From IMG/VR virus record IMGVR_UViG_3300020000_000004, positions 1-40,635 of that record: a stretch of DNA of 40,635 nucleotides; one strand, written 5' to 3'. Every line of letters starts with the position of its first letter. Positions within the stretch are counted from its first letter, which is position 1. Positions 6,023-13,979 of the stretch are shown one piece after another. The notes under the pieces are model-generated. The model saw only the letters and a list, made by a program, of their open reading frames with translations. It did not search any database and was not told the DNA's origin. The DNA comes from a virus. A program made the translations under genes and the position numbers.

Positions 6023-8587
6023 ATGGTACAATTTTTTCAGCAACTTCCAGATCCAGGCCAGCAGCATGCCCAAGAGATTGCTAAAGGGTTTGGCGGTGGA
6101 TTTAGTCAAGGGATTCAACAAGGAATTTCAGCGCAACTGAGTGGATTATTGGCTAAGAAAAAAGAATTGGGAAAGATACGTTCAAATGTTGGTCAGTTGG
6201 TCAAAAGATCTGAAAAATATAAATATAGTGAAGCCACACAAAATCAATTAGAAAAAAGAACCAAAGAATTAGTTGAATCTGGGTTAGGAAACGCAGATGA
6301 AGCAAGCCTTTTTGCCTTTGAAGAATACAATCAAGGTCTTTCCCCCTGGTTGCAAGAAAAGAAAAATTCTGGACTTGCAGCATTAAACGAAAAAAAAGAT
6401 CAAAAAATAGAATCTGATGCCATTCCTAATTCTAAAACTCAAATCCCTTTAAACTTTCTAAATGAACCTAAACCAGAAGGGTTTTGGCAAAGAGTATTAC
6501 AAGGTACTGGTGGTGGTGCTGCCATGCAGGCCCATGCATTAGAACAGCAACGGGAAGCAATCCCACAGTCAATTGCTGGAGGGATAGAGGGAAGCACTTT
6601 AGGAGCAATTAAATTACCAAAAGCACAAACAGAAGCTGGGGAAATTTACAGAGAGCTATTTAAATATGGCGGATTTGGTAAAACAGCTGGAAGGGTTCAA
6701 GGCAAAATTGAAAAGATAATTAAACCTACAGGTCCAGGTGGTAAATTGGCATCAGCTGCTATCACCGGTACTACTGTTTCGGCTGCCCAGCAATTGATTA
6801 ATAAAGGTGAGGTCGATCCAAAAGAATTGGGCATCGAAACTGGAATTTGGACAGGCCTTGAAGGCTTATTTATAGTTGCGCCTAAAGTAATGCGCATCTT
6901 TAAAAAACCGATTGAAGATATAGCCAAGAAAACAGGACAAACCGCGGAAGAGATTTTACAGCCTGCAATAAATGATGCAAAAACAGATTTCGAAGCTGTT
7001 TTAAATGGCGATCAGAAAGAAATAAACAAACTAAAGAATAGAATCACTCAACAAGCACCAGGATCTGAAAAGGTAGCTAAAACTGAGAAGACCGTTTTTA
7101 ATAAAGAGGCTGCTATTGAAGCACGCGAAGTCCATGGTGAAAAGCTTAAAGCAAGTCCTTTTGGTGAATATTTTAGAATAGAGCAAAAGAAAGTCGCCGA
7201 TGAAGCAAAAAAGACACCAGAAACTTTAGCTAAAGAAGCTGAAACAAAAGCACGTATTCAGCCTGAAGTTGAAAAAATTGAAAAAAGTATTTCGTTAGAT
7301 AGAAAAGAAATTAAGGAATTTGAGAATTTAAGAAAAAATGCACAAGGAAATACCGCAGAACGGCTTGATTTAAATATTGCTGCCAAGCAAAAAGCCATAG
7401 AAAAGAAAATGGAAGAATTGAAAAACCTTCGCTATGAAATGAAATATGGCAAAAAACGTCCTACTGAATCTGAATTAGAAATAGCAGCCGAAAAAAGTGC
7501 AAAAGAGCTCGTTGACCAAATTCGAAATCCTACGCCTGAAAATCAAAAGGCATTAGCTAGACAACTTGAGCTTGATAAGCAGTTTTTGGAACGTGCAGAG
7601 AAAATTAAGAATCGCGGTGAATTCGAATCAGAATATAGTCCAGACGAGCATATTCGCATTATGGAAAAATATTCGAAAGCTTATGATGCTATGATTAATA
7701 CTTTAAAAGATGAAGTCAAAGGTCTAAAAGGTGCTAGGGATGCTGAATCACTCAAAAAGATAACAGATAATCGAGAAGCCATCAAACATTTAGAGTCTCG
7801 TCAAAAACGGCACAATGCTAATATTACAAATCAAAAAGATAAGATTATTGCTCTGAAATCTATTGAAGGACCTCCAGGGGCTTTTTTCAAAAATCAACTT
7901 CGAAAATCTAAAAATGAACTTAAAGAATTTGAAAAAGATCTTTTTGCTTTCAAATCAAAACCAGAAACGAAGGCTGAAATAGGAACATCGCATAGGGGAC
8001 AAGAAAAAATCAAAGAAGCAGGCGAATCATTTGAAAAAATCGAAAAGATTGGTGAAAAAATTGCTAAAGATCCAAATTCTAAAAATTTAGAAGTTGCTGC
8101 TGAAGTAACGGGGCAAAAACCTGCTGAAGTCAAAGAAGAAACTGATAAAATGGGAAATCTGTTCAAGGATCGTTCAGAAAGAATTGAACAAGGCAAAGGG
8201 ACTGAGAAACAAGTTGCTCAAACAGCGAATGAAGTGAATAGAACGCTTTCAAATTGGCAGAAGAAAATGATAGCTTTGCCTTTTAATCTAGCCAAAGGAT
8301 TTGGTTTAGGTGTTGCATCAGGATTAATAGAAGAATATTTTGATATTAAGCTTCCATCCTATTTATTAGGAGCATTGGTTCCAGGTAGAACGTTTAGCAG
8401 GATTGGAACGGGATATACAGCCAGTCTTGGCTATAAATGGATTTCAGAAGCTTATACAAAAAAAGAATCTAATAAGTTGCGTGAGTTGAGAAAAAAACCA
8501 TTACAATATGATGAATATGTTAAAGATTTGAGACTTAGATATAAACCTGCGCGAGTGAATAAAATATTATCTGAATCAAGAGAATAG
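6023..8587 (+). CDS. Large coiled-coil internal virion (ejection) protein candidate
   Basis: An 854-residue protein. Its N-terminus (QQHAQEIAKGFGGGFSQGIQ) is Gly/Gln-rich like the preceding gene. Residues about 130-300 carry Gly/Ala-rich segments compatible with membrane insertion (TGGGAAMQAHALE, GLEGLFIVAPKVM). Residues about 300-730 are highly charged Lys/Glu coiled coil (for example EKSISLDRKEIKEFENLRK). A hydrophobic C-terminal part (IALPFNLAKGFGLGVASGLI, LLGALVPGRTFSRIGTGY) follows. Size, composition and place between tail and fibre genes fit an injected internal core protein. No lytic transglycosylase motif is seen. Its end overlaps a convergent microgene by 12 bases. Confidence 0.65.
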   Translation: MVQFFQQLPDPGQQHAQEIAKGFGGGFSQGIQQGISAQLSGLLAKKKELGKIRSNVGQLVKRSEKYKYSEATQNQLEKRTKELVESGLGNADEASLFAFEEYNQGLSPWLQEKKNSGLAALNEKKDQKIESDAIPNSKTQIPLNFLNEPKPEGFWQRVLQGTGGGAAMQAHALEQQREAIPQSIAGGIEGSTLGAIKLPKAQTEAGEIYRELFKYGGFGKTAGRVQGKIEKIIKPTGPGGKLASAAITGTTVSAAQQLINKGEVDPKELGIETGIWTGLEGLFIVAPKVMRIFKKPIEDIAKKTGQTAEEILQPAINDAKTDFEAVLNGDQKEINKLKNRITQQAPGSEKVAKTEKTVFNKEAAIEAREVHGEKLKASPFGEYFRIEQKKVADEAKKTPETLAKEAETKARIQPEVEKIEKSISLDRKEIKEFENLRKNAQGNTAERLDLNIAAKQKAIEKKMEELKNLRYEMKYGKKRPTESELEIAAEKSAKELVDQIRNPTPENQKALARQLELDKQFLERAEKIKNRGEFESEYSPDEHIRIMEKYSKAYDAMINTLKDEVKGLKGARDAESLKKITDNREAIKHLESRQKRHNANITNQKDKIIALKSIEGPPGAFFKNQLRKSKNELKEFEKDLFAFKSKPETKAEIGTSHRGQEKIKEAGESFEKIEKIGEKIAKDPNSKNLEVAAEVTGQKPAEVKEETDKMGNLFKDRSERIEQGKGTEKQVAQTANEVNRTLSNWQKKMIALPFNLAKGFGLGVASGLIEEYFDIKLPSYLLGALVPGRTFSRIGTGYTASLGYKWISEAYTKKESNKLRELRKKPLQYDEYVKDLRLRYKPARVNKILSESRE

Positions 8588-8713
8588 GCGCGTTATTACA
8601 TGAATTAAGATACAAAAACCTACAAAGACAATAATATCTATATACCAAGATTCTTCATATCCTTCTTTCTCAATTATCAAATCTAATTTCCTGTTAATCT
8701 CTTCATTTTCCAT
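8576..8713 (-). CDS. 45-residue single-pass membrane microprotein
   Basis: The reading frame runs from an ATG at 8713 with AAGGA 7 bases upstream. The product begins MENEEINRKLDLIIEKEGYE, a charged helix, followed by one transmembrane segment (YIDIIVFVGFCILIHVITRL) and a short tail. It is the last of four overlapping minus-strand microgenes and overlaps the end of the large ejection gene on the other strand. Size and topology fit a holin, antiholin or small membrane effector; no homology is recognised. Confidence 0.6.
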   Translation of the reverse strand: MENEEINRKLDLIIEKEGYEESWYIDIIVFVGFCILIHVITRLFS

Positions 8714-8861
8714 AAATTTTCCTTGATTCATGTTCAATTTCTTCTTGTTTCGTTATCGTTAGCTTTTTCGTCATATATTCATCTACTTCTTCATAAGTAG
8801 GCTGTCTATCAAGTTTGATGAATAGTTCTTCTTCAAAAATAAAGAAGATGTCGTCGATCAT
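8703..8861 (-). CDS. 52-residue acidic microprotein
   Basis: ATG at 8861, overlapping the stop of the previous microgene (ATGA), with a GAGGA site about 10 bases upstream. The product is acidic and helical, starting MIDDIFFIFEEELFIKLDRQ and ending in a charged HESRKIYGK tail. It overlaps the downstream 45-residue gene by 11 bases. Unknown function; the tight coupling to membrane microproteins suggests it acts with them. Confidence 0.55.
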   Translation of the reverse strand: MIDDIFFIFEEELFIKLDRQPTYEEVDEYMTKKLTITKQEEIEHESRKIYGK

Positions 8862-9061
8862 TTTAACTTATCCTCTATGGATTTTAATCTTTTTTCGTGC
8901 CCAAAATCAGACTCCAGTTTTGTTGTCCTTTCCCGATGCTTTATTTCATCATTTTTTAATTGATATAAGAACGTCAGTAGTGTCAAGAAAAGAATTGTCA
9001 GGGATATATATAATCCCATTTTTTCATAATTTGTAGCAGATTTGGGTTCATTATTTTGCAT
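8858..9061 (-). CDS. 67-residue membrane protein with coiled-coil tail
   Basis: ATG at 9061 lies inside the end of the preceding 25-residue gene, with GGAG 8 bases upstream. One transmembrane helix (MGLYISLTILFLTLLTFLYQ, about residues 15-34) is followed by a charged coiled coil (LKNDEIKHRERTTKLESDF) to the C-terminus. This N-in, single-pass plus helical-domain design is like small spanins (Rz-type i-spanins) or holin partners. Function is inferred from topology only. Confidence 0.6.
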   Translation of the reverse strand: MQNNEPKSATNYEKMGLYISLTILFLTLLTFLYQLKNDEIKHRERTTKLESDFGHEKRLKSIEDKLK

Positions 9062-9128
9062 GTGGGAGACTCCAGTAAATTCCCCAAAAAGCTATAAAAA
9101 CACTAATACCTGTTATCAACCAGAACAT
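9051..9128 (-). CDS. 25-residue hydrophobic leader gene of a microprotein operon
   Basis: ATG at 9128 is preceded by a near-perfect GGAGGG ribosome binding site 6 bases upstream. The whole product is essentially one transmembrane helix: MFWLITGISVFIAFWGIY, then WSLPHAK. Its stop overlaps the start of the 67-residue gene by 11 bases. The strong site and the coupling make it more than chance. It may be a pinholin-like peptide or a coupling leader. Confidence 0.5.
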   Translation of the reverse strand: MFWLITGISVFIAFWGIYWSLPHAK

Positions 9129-9152
9129 AATTTACCCTCCTTTACATATCTT

Positions 9153-9177
9153 AAAAATGGGAGTCTTGCGACTCCCA
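9153..9177 (-). terminator. Minus-strand terminator/attenuator before the microgene operon
   Basis: An 8-bp perfect stem (9158-9165 with 9170-9177) has, on the minus strand, a GCAA tetraloop of the GNRA type followed by five T residues. It lies 25 bases upstream of the first microgene start. It would end any RNA from the structured region to its right or attenuate the microgenes. Confidence 0.65.
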
Positions 9178-9480
9178 AAATCCCCGTAAGGGGCTTGTAA
9201 CGGAACAGAGATGACTTTCTCTATTCTCTCCCCTCGACAATGTTGTAAAGCGGCACTTGGTCTAATCCGTTTCGTGCGTACCCTCTTGCTTGTCTGCAAC
9301 AAGACCTTCCAGAGCCTAGAACTGAGGAAGCATTCTAGGGTGGGTCTTTGGCCTCTATACAACGTAGACTCTTCAGCACTTGTCAAGCTCCGAGTCTTAG
9401 TCTGGACAATCAAAACTTGAGTTTTATCCCAAGCCTCTCCCTTTAGGGAGGGGTCATTGACACCATATCACGCCCATATC
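9178..9480. ncRNA. Heavily structured noncoding region with an IS200/IS605-type end hairpin
   Basis: This stretch has no convincing gene on either strand but is packed with hairpins. They are: CCCC-GTAA-GGGG (9182-9193); a nested stem pairing 9301-9306 with 9343-9348 around 9315-9321 with 9333-9339; AAAAC-TTGA-GTTTT (9412-9425); and an 8-bp stem CCTCTCCC-TTTA-GGGAGGGG (9434-9453) followed by TCATTGAC. The last hairpin, preceded by AAG, closely resembles right ends of IS200/IS605-family elements, whose adjoining RNA is the omega RNA of TnpB. No tnpB, iscB or tnpA gene is present. Candidates are a solitary omega-RNA-like relic, a MITE of that family, or a phage RNA of unknown type. The transcribed strand is undecided. 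Confidence 0.4.
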
Positions 9481-9551
9481 ATGAAAATCATACCCTAATA
9501 AGCCCAATTAACCAAGTCATAGAATTTTCTTTTCCTGTATAAAATAATATT

Positions 9552-9580
9552 TTGACAACCCTCTCAACTCATGCTAATGT
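9552..9580 (+). promoter_or_regulatory. Promoter of the tail fibre cluster
   Basis: TTGACA (9552-9557), 17-base spacer, TAATGT (9575-9580), with TGC immediately before the -10 (extended -10) and an A/T-rich tract upstream. The bases after the -10 (AAAGTAAAATCTTTAA) are nearly the same as after the portal promoter at 29681. The first fibre gene starts 37 bases downstream of the -10. Confidence 0.75.
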
Positions 9581-9616
9581 AAAGTAAAATCTTTAACCAC
9601 CTTTAGAGGTCAATTT

Positions 9617-11953
9617 ATGACAGAGTCTCAGCAAGCTTATGGTTTTCCACAACCTACGCAAACTATTTTCCCTTCACCAGTTATAGCAAACAGAGATCCT
9701 ACAACTAATGATGGTAGAGCAAAAGGTTTTGTAATTGGTCAGTTATGGATAAATAGCGCAAATAACACAGTCTTTTGTCTAACTAATGATGCTGTTGGAC
9801 TTGCAACCTGGTCTCTTACTATTGCTGGATCTTCAAACCTCGACACTTTAACAGCAGATTCTGGAGGAGCGATTACACCATTAGTTGGTGATATTTCTAT
9901 TTTAGGAACTGCAAATGAAATTACAACTACTGGCACACCTAATACAATCACATTCTCTATCCCATCATCCTTTGTAGCACCTGGCAGCGCTTCTGTGACC
10001 ACAACTTTAACATCAGCTGGCGCAACAACTTTGGCTACAACAGGCGCCTCAGTCAATACTTTTGGTAATGCGACAGGAGCAACTTCAGTCACGATTACCT
10101 CTGGAACAGGCGGTGTAGCTTTAGTTTCAACAGGAGCTGGTGATATTACTGCTGCTTCAAGTGATACGCTTTTGCTTGATTCTGTAGGAGTTCTTGAATT
10201 GAACTCATCTGGCGGAAATATCAATATTGGTAACGATGCTGCTGCTCATGCAATTAATATCGGAACAGGCGCTGCTGCCCGTACAATCACTGTTGGTAAC
10301 GTAACCACAACGACTGGATTAGTCCTTAATTCAGGAACAGGTGGAGTCGCTATCAACACAACCACAACTGGAGATGTTGTCGTAACATCAGCTGATACCG
10401 TCCTTATTGATGGTGCTGGTGTTGTCGAGATTAATTCATCTGGTGGAGTCATTGGAATTGGTAATGATGCCGTAGCCCAAAATATCAATGTCGGAACTGG
10501 CGCTGCTGCTAGAACCATTACAGTTGGTAATGTCACTTCAACAACTGGCATTGTTCTTAACTCTGGAACTGGTGGAATTGCAATGAATACCACCACAACA
10601 GGTGATGTTGTTGTAACATCAGCCGATACAGTGCTTATAGACGCAGCTGGTGTTCTAGAACTTAATTCCTCAGCAGGTGTTATCGGAATCGGAAATGACG
10701 CTGTAGCACAGGCTATCAATATTGGAACAGGTGCTGCCGCTCGTGTAATAACTATCGGTAACGTTACAAGTACGACAGGTATCGTATTAAATTCAGGAAC
10801 AGGCAACGTCGCGATAAATACTACGACTACAGGCGATGTCATTGTTAATTCTGCTGATACAGTCTTAATCGATTCAGCTGGAGTCTTAGAACTCAATTCA
10901 TCTGCTGGCGCGATCTCGATCGGAAATGATGCAGTTGCACAGGCTATCAATATCGGAACTGGCGCTGCCGCTAGAACAATTTCAATCGGAACAGGCGCTG
11001 CTGTTGTTGAAACAATCGCAATTGGGGGGACTGGCGCTAACGTCATAACAATTGGTAATACTCAAACAGGAGGATCAATCGCAGCTGGAACTGCAATGAC
11101 CACTGGCACAGTATCTATTGGTGGTACAGGGCTTCATGTAGGAACATTTGATCTGGCTCCAGGTACAGGCGGCCAAACAGTCTCTCTTGCTAATGGAAGC
11201 GGAATTAAAATCCTCCAAATTGGTAATGGTGTTTCAGGAAATACGATCACAATCGGTAATGGTATTAATAGTGTTGCTCAAACGGTGTCAATTTCTGGTG
11301 GTGCAGCTGCTGCTAACTCGACTGTAAACATTCTTTCAGGAAATGCTTCAGCTGGAACGCAGACTTTGAATTTAGCTACTGGAACAGGTGGGAAAACAGT
11401 TCATATCGCAGATGCTGCTGCCGTTAATGCTGTGACAATTGGTTCAACTACTTCAACATCTGCCACAACGATTAACGCTGGTTCGGGAAATATTACTTTA
11501 GTGGGTAGCGTAATTAAATCAACAAATCCATGCTTCATGGGATATCTTGCTGGTACAGCAGTTAATAAAACTGGAGATGGAACATCTTATACATTAGGAA
11601 CAGATGTCCTAACAGTTGTATTTGATAGAGGAACTAACTTTACAACTGGCGGCTTATTTACAGCTCCTGTCACAGGTCTATACGATCTAAGAGCTCAAAT
11701 AGCAATTACCGGTTCAACAATTTCCACTACATATGTAATCAATATCGTAACGACTCTTGCGACTTACACAAAAACATTCATTAAAGCAGCAGGATCACAA
11801 GACGAAACTGTAGACATTAGCGTAATTGCAAATATGACAGCTACAAATACAGCTCTCGTAACAATTGCTGTGAGCGGTGAAGCAGCTGCAACAGCTGATA
11901 TTCTCGGTGGAGCAACAAGAACCACATACTTCTGCGGAAGACTTGTAGGTTAA
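9617..11953 (+). CDS. Tail fibre with 77-residue repeats and C1q-like head
   Basis: A 778-residue fibre. Residues 1-70 form an anchor domain with RDPTTNDGRAKGFVIGQLWI, matched by the fibre at 15303. A single LTADSGGAITP shaft module follows. From residue 163 there are about 3.6 copies of a 77-residue repeat (starts at bases 10103, 10334, 10565, 10796), each with DTVLID, GVLELNSS and AINIGTGAAAR motifs. Repeat DNA differs widely at third positions, so the duplications are old. The C-terminal about 140 residues (FDRGTNFTTGGLFTAPVTGL, then YDLRAQI) look like a C1q/TNF-type jelly-roll head. Probably trimeric, host-binding. It has its own promoter and an AGAGG site. Confidence 0.85.
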   Translation: MTESQQAYGFPQPTQTIFPSPVIANRDPTTNDGRAKGFVIGQLWINSANNTVFCLTNDAVGLATWSLTIAGSSNLDTLTADSGGAITPLVGDISILGTANEITTTGTPNTITFSIPSSFVAPGSASVTTTLTSAGATTLATTGASVNTFGNATGATSVTITSGTGGVALVSTGAGDITAASSDTLLLDSVGVLELNSSGGNINIGNDAAAHAINIGTGAAARTITVGNVTTTTGLVLNSGTGGVAINTTTTGDVVVTSADTVLIDGAGVVEINSSGGVIGIGNDAVAQNINVGTGAAARTITVGNVTSTTGIVLNSGTGGIAMNTTTTGDVVVTSADTVLIDAAGVLELNSSAGVIGIGNDAVAQAINIGTGAAARVITIGNVTSTTGIVLNSGTGNVAINTTTTGDVIVNSADTVLIDSAGVLELNSSAGAISIGNDAVAQAINIGTGAAARTISIGTGAAVVETIAIGGTGANVITIGNTQTGGSIAAGTAMTTGTVSIGGTGLHVGTFDLAPGTGGQTVSLANGSGIKILQIGNGVSGNTITIGNGINSVAQTVSISGGAAAANSTVNILSGNASAGTQTLNLATGTGGKTVHIADAAAVNAVTIGSTTSTSATTINAGSGNITLVGSVIKSTNPCFMGYLAGTAVNKTGDGTSYTLGTDVLTVVFDRGTNFTTGGLFTAPVTGLYDLRAQIAITGSTISTTYVINIVTTLATYTKTFIKAAGSQDETVDISVIANMTATNTALVTIAVSGEAAATADILGGATRTTYFCGRLVG
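10103..10990 (+). repeat. 231-bp tandem repeats inside the first fibre gene
   Basis: Units of exactly 231 bp start at 10103, 10334, 10565 and 10796; the fourth diverges after about 190 bp. They encode the 77-residue shaft repeat. The protein is well conserved but synonymous sites are not. Confidence 0.85.
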
Positions 11954-11963
11954 AGGAGGCATT

Positions 11964-12308
11964 ATGGCTTTTGGTACAAGAGCAGAATTCGATGCTGTCC
12001 GAGAGGTAGCTTTCGGAGGCATATCAGGAACATATGCAGTAATCGGTGGTCCTTTAACAGATCATGCGCGGATTGTGATCTTCACAAATAGCACGAATGC
12101 TGAAGTCTATATTACTGATGACCTTACTAAGAATGAACTTAGAATGGCTGCAAATAGCTTTAAATTGATTGACTTCTCAACTAATAAAATCCGTGATGAT
12201 GGTCTCTTTGTAGCTATCGGAACCCAATTCTATGTCAAACAAGTCTCCGGAGCTCCTGCATCTGGCGGGGTATGGATTGAGGTGATCTCCGCTGTCGGAG
12301 GCGTCTAA
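11964..12308 (+). CDS. Small fibre-associated structural protein
   Basis: A 114-residue protein with an AAAGGAGG ribosome binding site 5 bases before its ATG. It is beta-rich (ARIVIFTNSTNAEVYITDDL, GLFVAIGTQFYVKQV) with no catalytic motif. It lies between two fibre genes and its stop overlaps the next start (TAATG), so it is probably made in step with the spike. It may be a connector or a small fibre subunit. Confidence 0.7.
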   Translation: MAFGTRAEFDAVREVAFGGISGTYAVIGGPLTDHARIVIFTNSTNAEVYITDDLTKNELRMAANSFKLIDFSTNKIRDDGLFVAIGTQFYVKQVSGAPASGGVWIEVISAVGGV

Positions 12309-13972
12309 TGTCCCAACAGGGTCAATTAACAACTGCTGGAAGTGGTGGTGCTGTTGTCGAGACCCTCACTGGGAATAGTGGTGGTCCCGTTGGTCCAGAC
12401 GCAACATTTAATATCAATATTTTAGGCAATAATACTACAGGCATTAATGTTGTAGGAATGCCTGGAACAAATACTCTTTCAATTGTCGGAATTCAAGCTA
12501 CAACTACCCAACGCGGAACTGTCACTTTAGCAACTAATGCCGAGACTATAACTGGGACAGACACTTCTAAAGTTATAACTCCTGATGATCTTAATGCAAA
12601 GCTTGGCGCTCAAACTCTACATGGCCTTCCTATTGGAGCCGGATCTACAGCCGCTTTACTTTGGACTGCTGCCCCAACAAATGGACAACTATTAATAGGA
12701 AATACAGGAAATAATCCCACCCTGGGCAATATTACTTCAACTGGTGGGACTATAACTATCACAAATGGGCCTGGAACAATCAATCTAGATCTTGCCGGTG
12801 GTGGTATAGCCATAGATCAAATCTTTGTTGATTTTAGCAGCGGAACAGGAACGAATCCTGTGGTTCCTAATGCTGGAGGTCAAATCTCTGTTACAGGCGC
12901 TCAAGTAGCAACTGGCACAGTTGGGACTAATGTCATTAGAGCAGCTTCTCTTGTTGCTAATTCTTACACGATGCAGATTCAGAGATCAACCGCAGTTGCT
13001 GCAACCGATGTAACAAAAAATGGAGTTTCTCATTTCAATTCCACAGAGTTCACAGTTGATGGAAATGGATTCGTTTCTTTGGCAGATAGCCCATATTTCT
13101 CATTGACTCCATATATTGTCGGACCCGACATTCATTCTCAATATGCGACAATAGCAGCAGCTATTGCAGCGGCAGTTGGAGCGGGAGCATCTACTGCGTC
13201 TCCTGCCAATATTTATGTTAAACCTAAAAATGGTGGATATACAGAAAATAACACATTATCTGATGGCATAAATATTGTTGGTTTTGGTGGACAGGTATAT
13301 GTGACGGGTAAATTTTCGATGACAGGAAATGGAACAGCATCCCTTTCTAATTTATATCTAACCACCAATTCTGATTATATCATATCCCTTACAGGAGCAA
13401 ATAGTCCTCAACTTAATATTTATAATTGTTATTTCAATTGTAGTAATAATACTGCAATTCTTTATTCTGCTGCTGGAGGAGGAGCAATCTTTATTTATAA
13501 TAGTAATGGTAATCTTGCTACATCCGGTATTGCTTATTTTAATGATAGTTCTGTTGGTAAAATAACATTTATTGGGGGTTTTTATCAAAATCAGGGAGGT
13601 TCCTCGACTGCATCTACAAATAGTGGAACCACCGCATGTCAATTTTATCAAATGGGAGAATTTGGTAATGCCGTAACCACAAGTGGTAGCGGGATATTAG
13701 GAGTTTTTCAATCAAATATGAGTGGTGCACTCATAGTGAATGGTACTACGGGAGCCGATGCAATAACTTTATCCAATATAAATGGAGGCACAAGTTCTGC
13801 TTTAAGTATTGGCGCTGGTGCTACCTGTCAAGTCACTCATACAGATGCGTATTCTTCTAATACTAATGTTATTACAGGGGCAGGAACTTTAATTTATGCA
13901 ATCATTAGTTTTTCTGGATCTTCTTCAACTGTTAATACAAGCACGGTAACACCATTAGCAACTTTAATTTAG
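12308..13972 (+). CDS. Tailspike-like protein with beta-helix domain
   Basis: A 554-residue protein. Residues 17-60 repeat the shaft module of the other fibres (LTGNSGGPVGPDATFNINIL). Residues about 275-480 have the HSQYATIAAAIAAA motif that opens pectin-lyase-like beta-helices, followed by short repeating rungs (LTGANSPQLNIYNCYFNC, GAIFIYNSNGNL, SVGKITFIGGFYQN). Such spikes bind or cleave surface glycans; no catalytic acid pair can be assigned by eye. It lies between the small fibre protein and the glycine-rich adhesin. Confidence 0.8.
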   Translation: MSQQGQLTTAGSGGAVVETLTGNSGGPVGPDATFNINILGNNTTGINVVGMPGTNTLSIVGIQATTTQRGTVTLATNAETITGTDTSKVITPDDLNAKLGAQTLHGLPIGAGSTAALLWTAAPTNGQLLIGNTGNNPTLGNITSTGGTITITNGPGTINLDLAGGGIAIDQIFVDFSSGTGTNPVVPNAGGQISVTGAQVATGTVGTNVIRAASLVANSYTMQIQRSTAVAATDVTKNGVSHFNSTEFTVDGNGFVSLADSPYFSLTPYIVGPDIHSQYATIAAAIAAAVGAGASTASPANIYVKPKNGGYTENNTLSDGINIVGFGGQVYVTGKFSMTGNGTASLSNLYLTTNSDYIISLTGANSPQLNIYNCYFNCSNNTAILYSAAGGGAIFIYNSNGNLATSGIAYFNDSSVGKITFIGGFYQNQGGSSTASTNSGTTACQFYQMGEFGNAVTTSGSGILGVFQSNMSGALIVNGTTGADAITLSNINGGTSSALSIGAGATCQVTHTDAYSSNTNVITGAGTLIYAIISFSGSSSTVNTSTVTPLATLI

Positions 13973-13979
13973 GCACAAC

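Noticed and set aside
9132-9413. Minus-strand 93-residue frame across the structured region
   Set aside because: Composition is unlike phage genes here, it has no known motif and it spans strong hairpins; an RNA or mobile-element relic explains it better. The plus-strand 69-residue frame at 9211-9420 was set aside for the same reasons.
9178-9480. tmRNA, RNase P RNA or group I intron
   Set aside because: I could not find the tRNA-like ends of tmRNA, the conserved RNase P core or a convincing P-Q-R-S set of a group I intron.
10246-11046. Long 266-residue minus-strand reading frame inside the first fibre
   Set aside because: It is the antisense shadow of the tandem repeats (Val/Pro/Ala-rich, repeated) with no ribosome site; the plus-strand fibre clearly codes.
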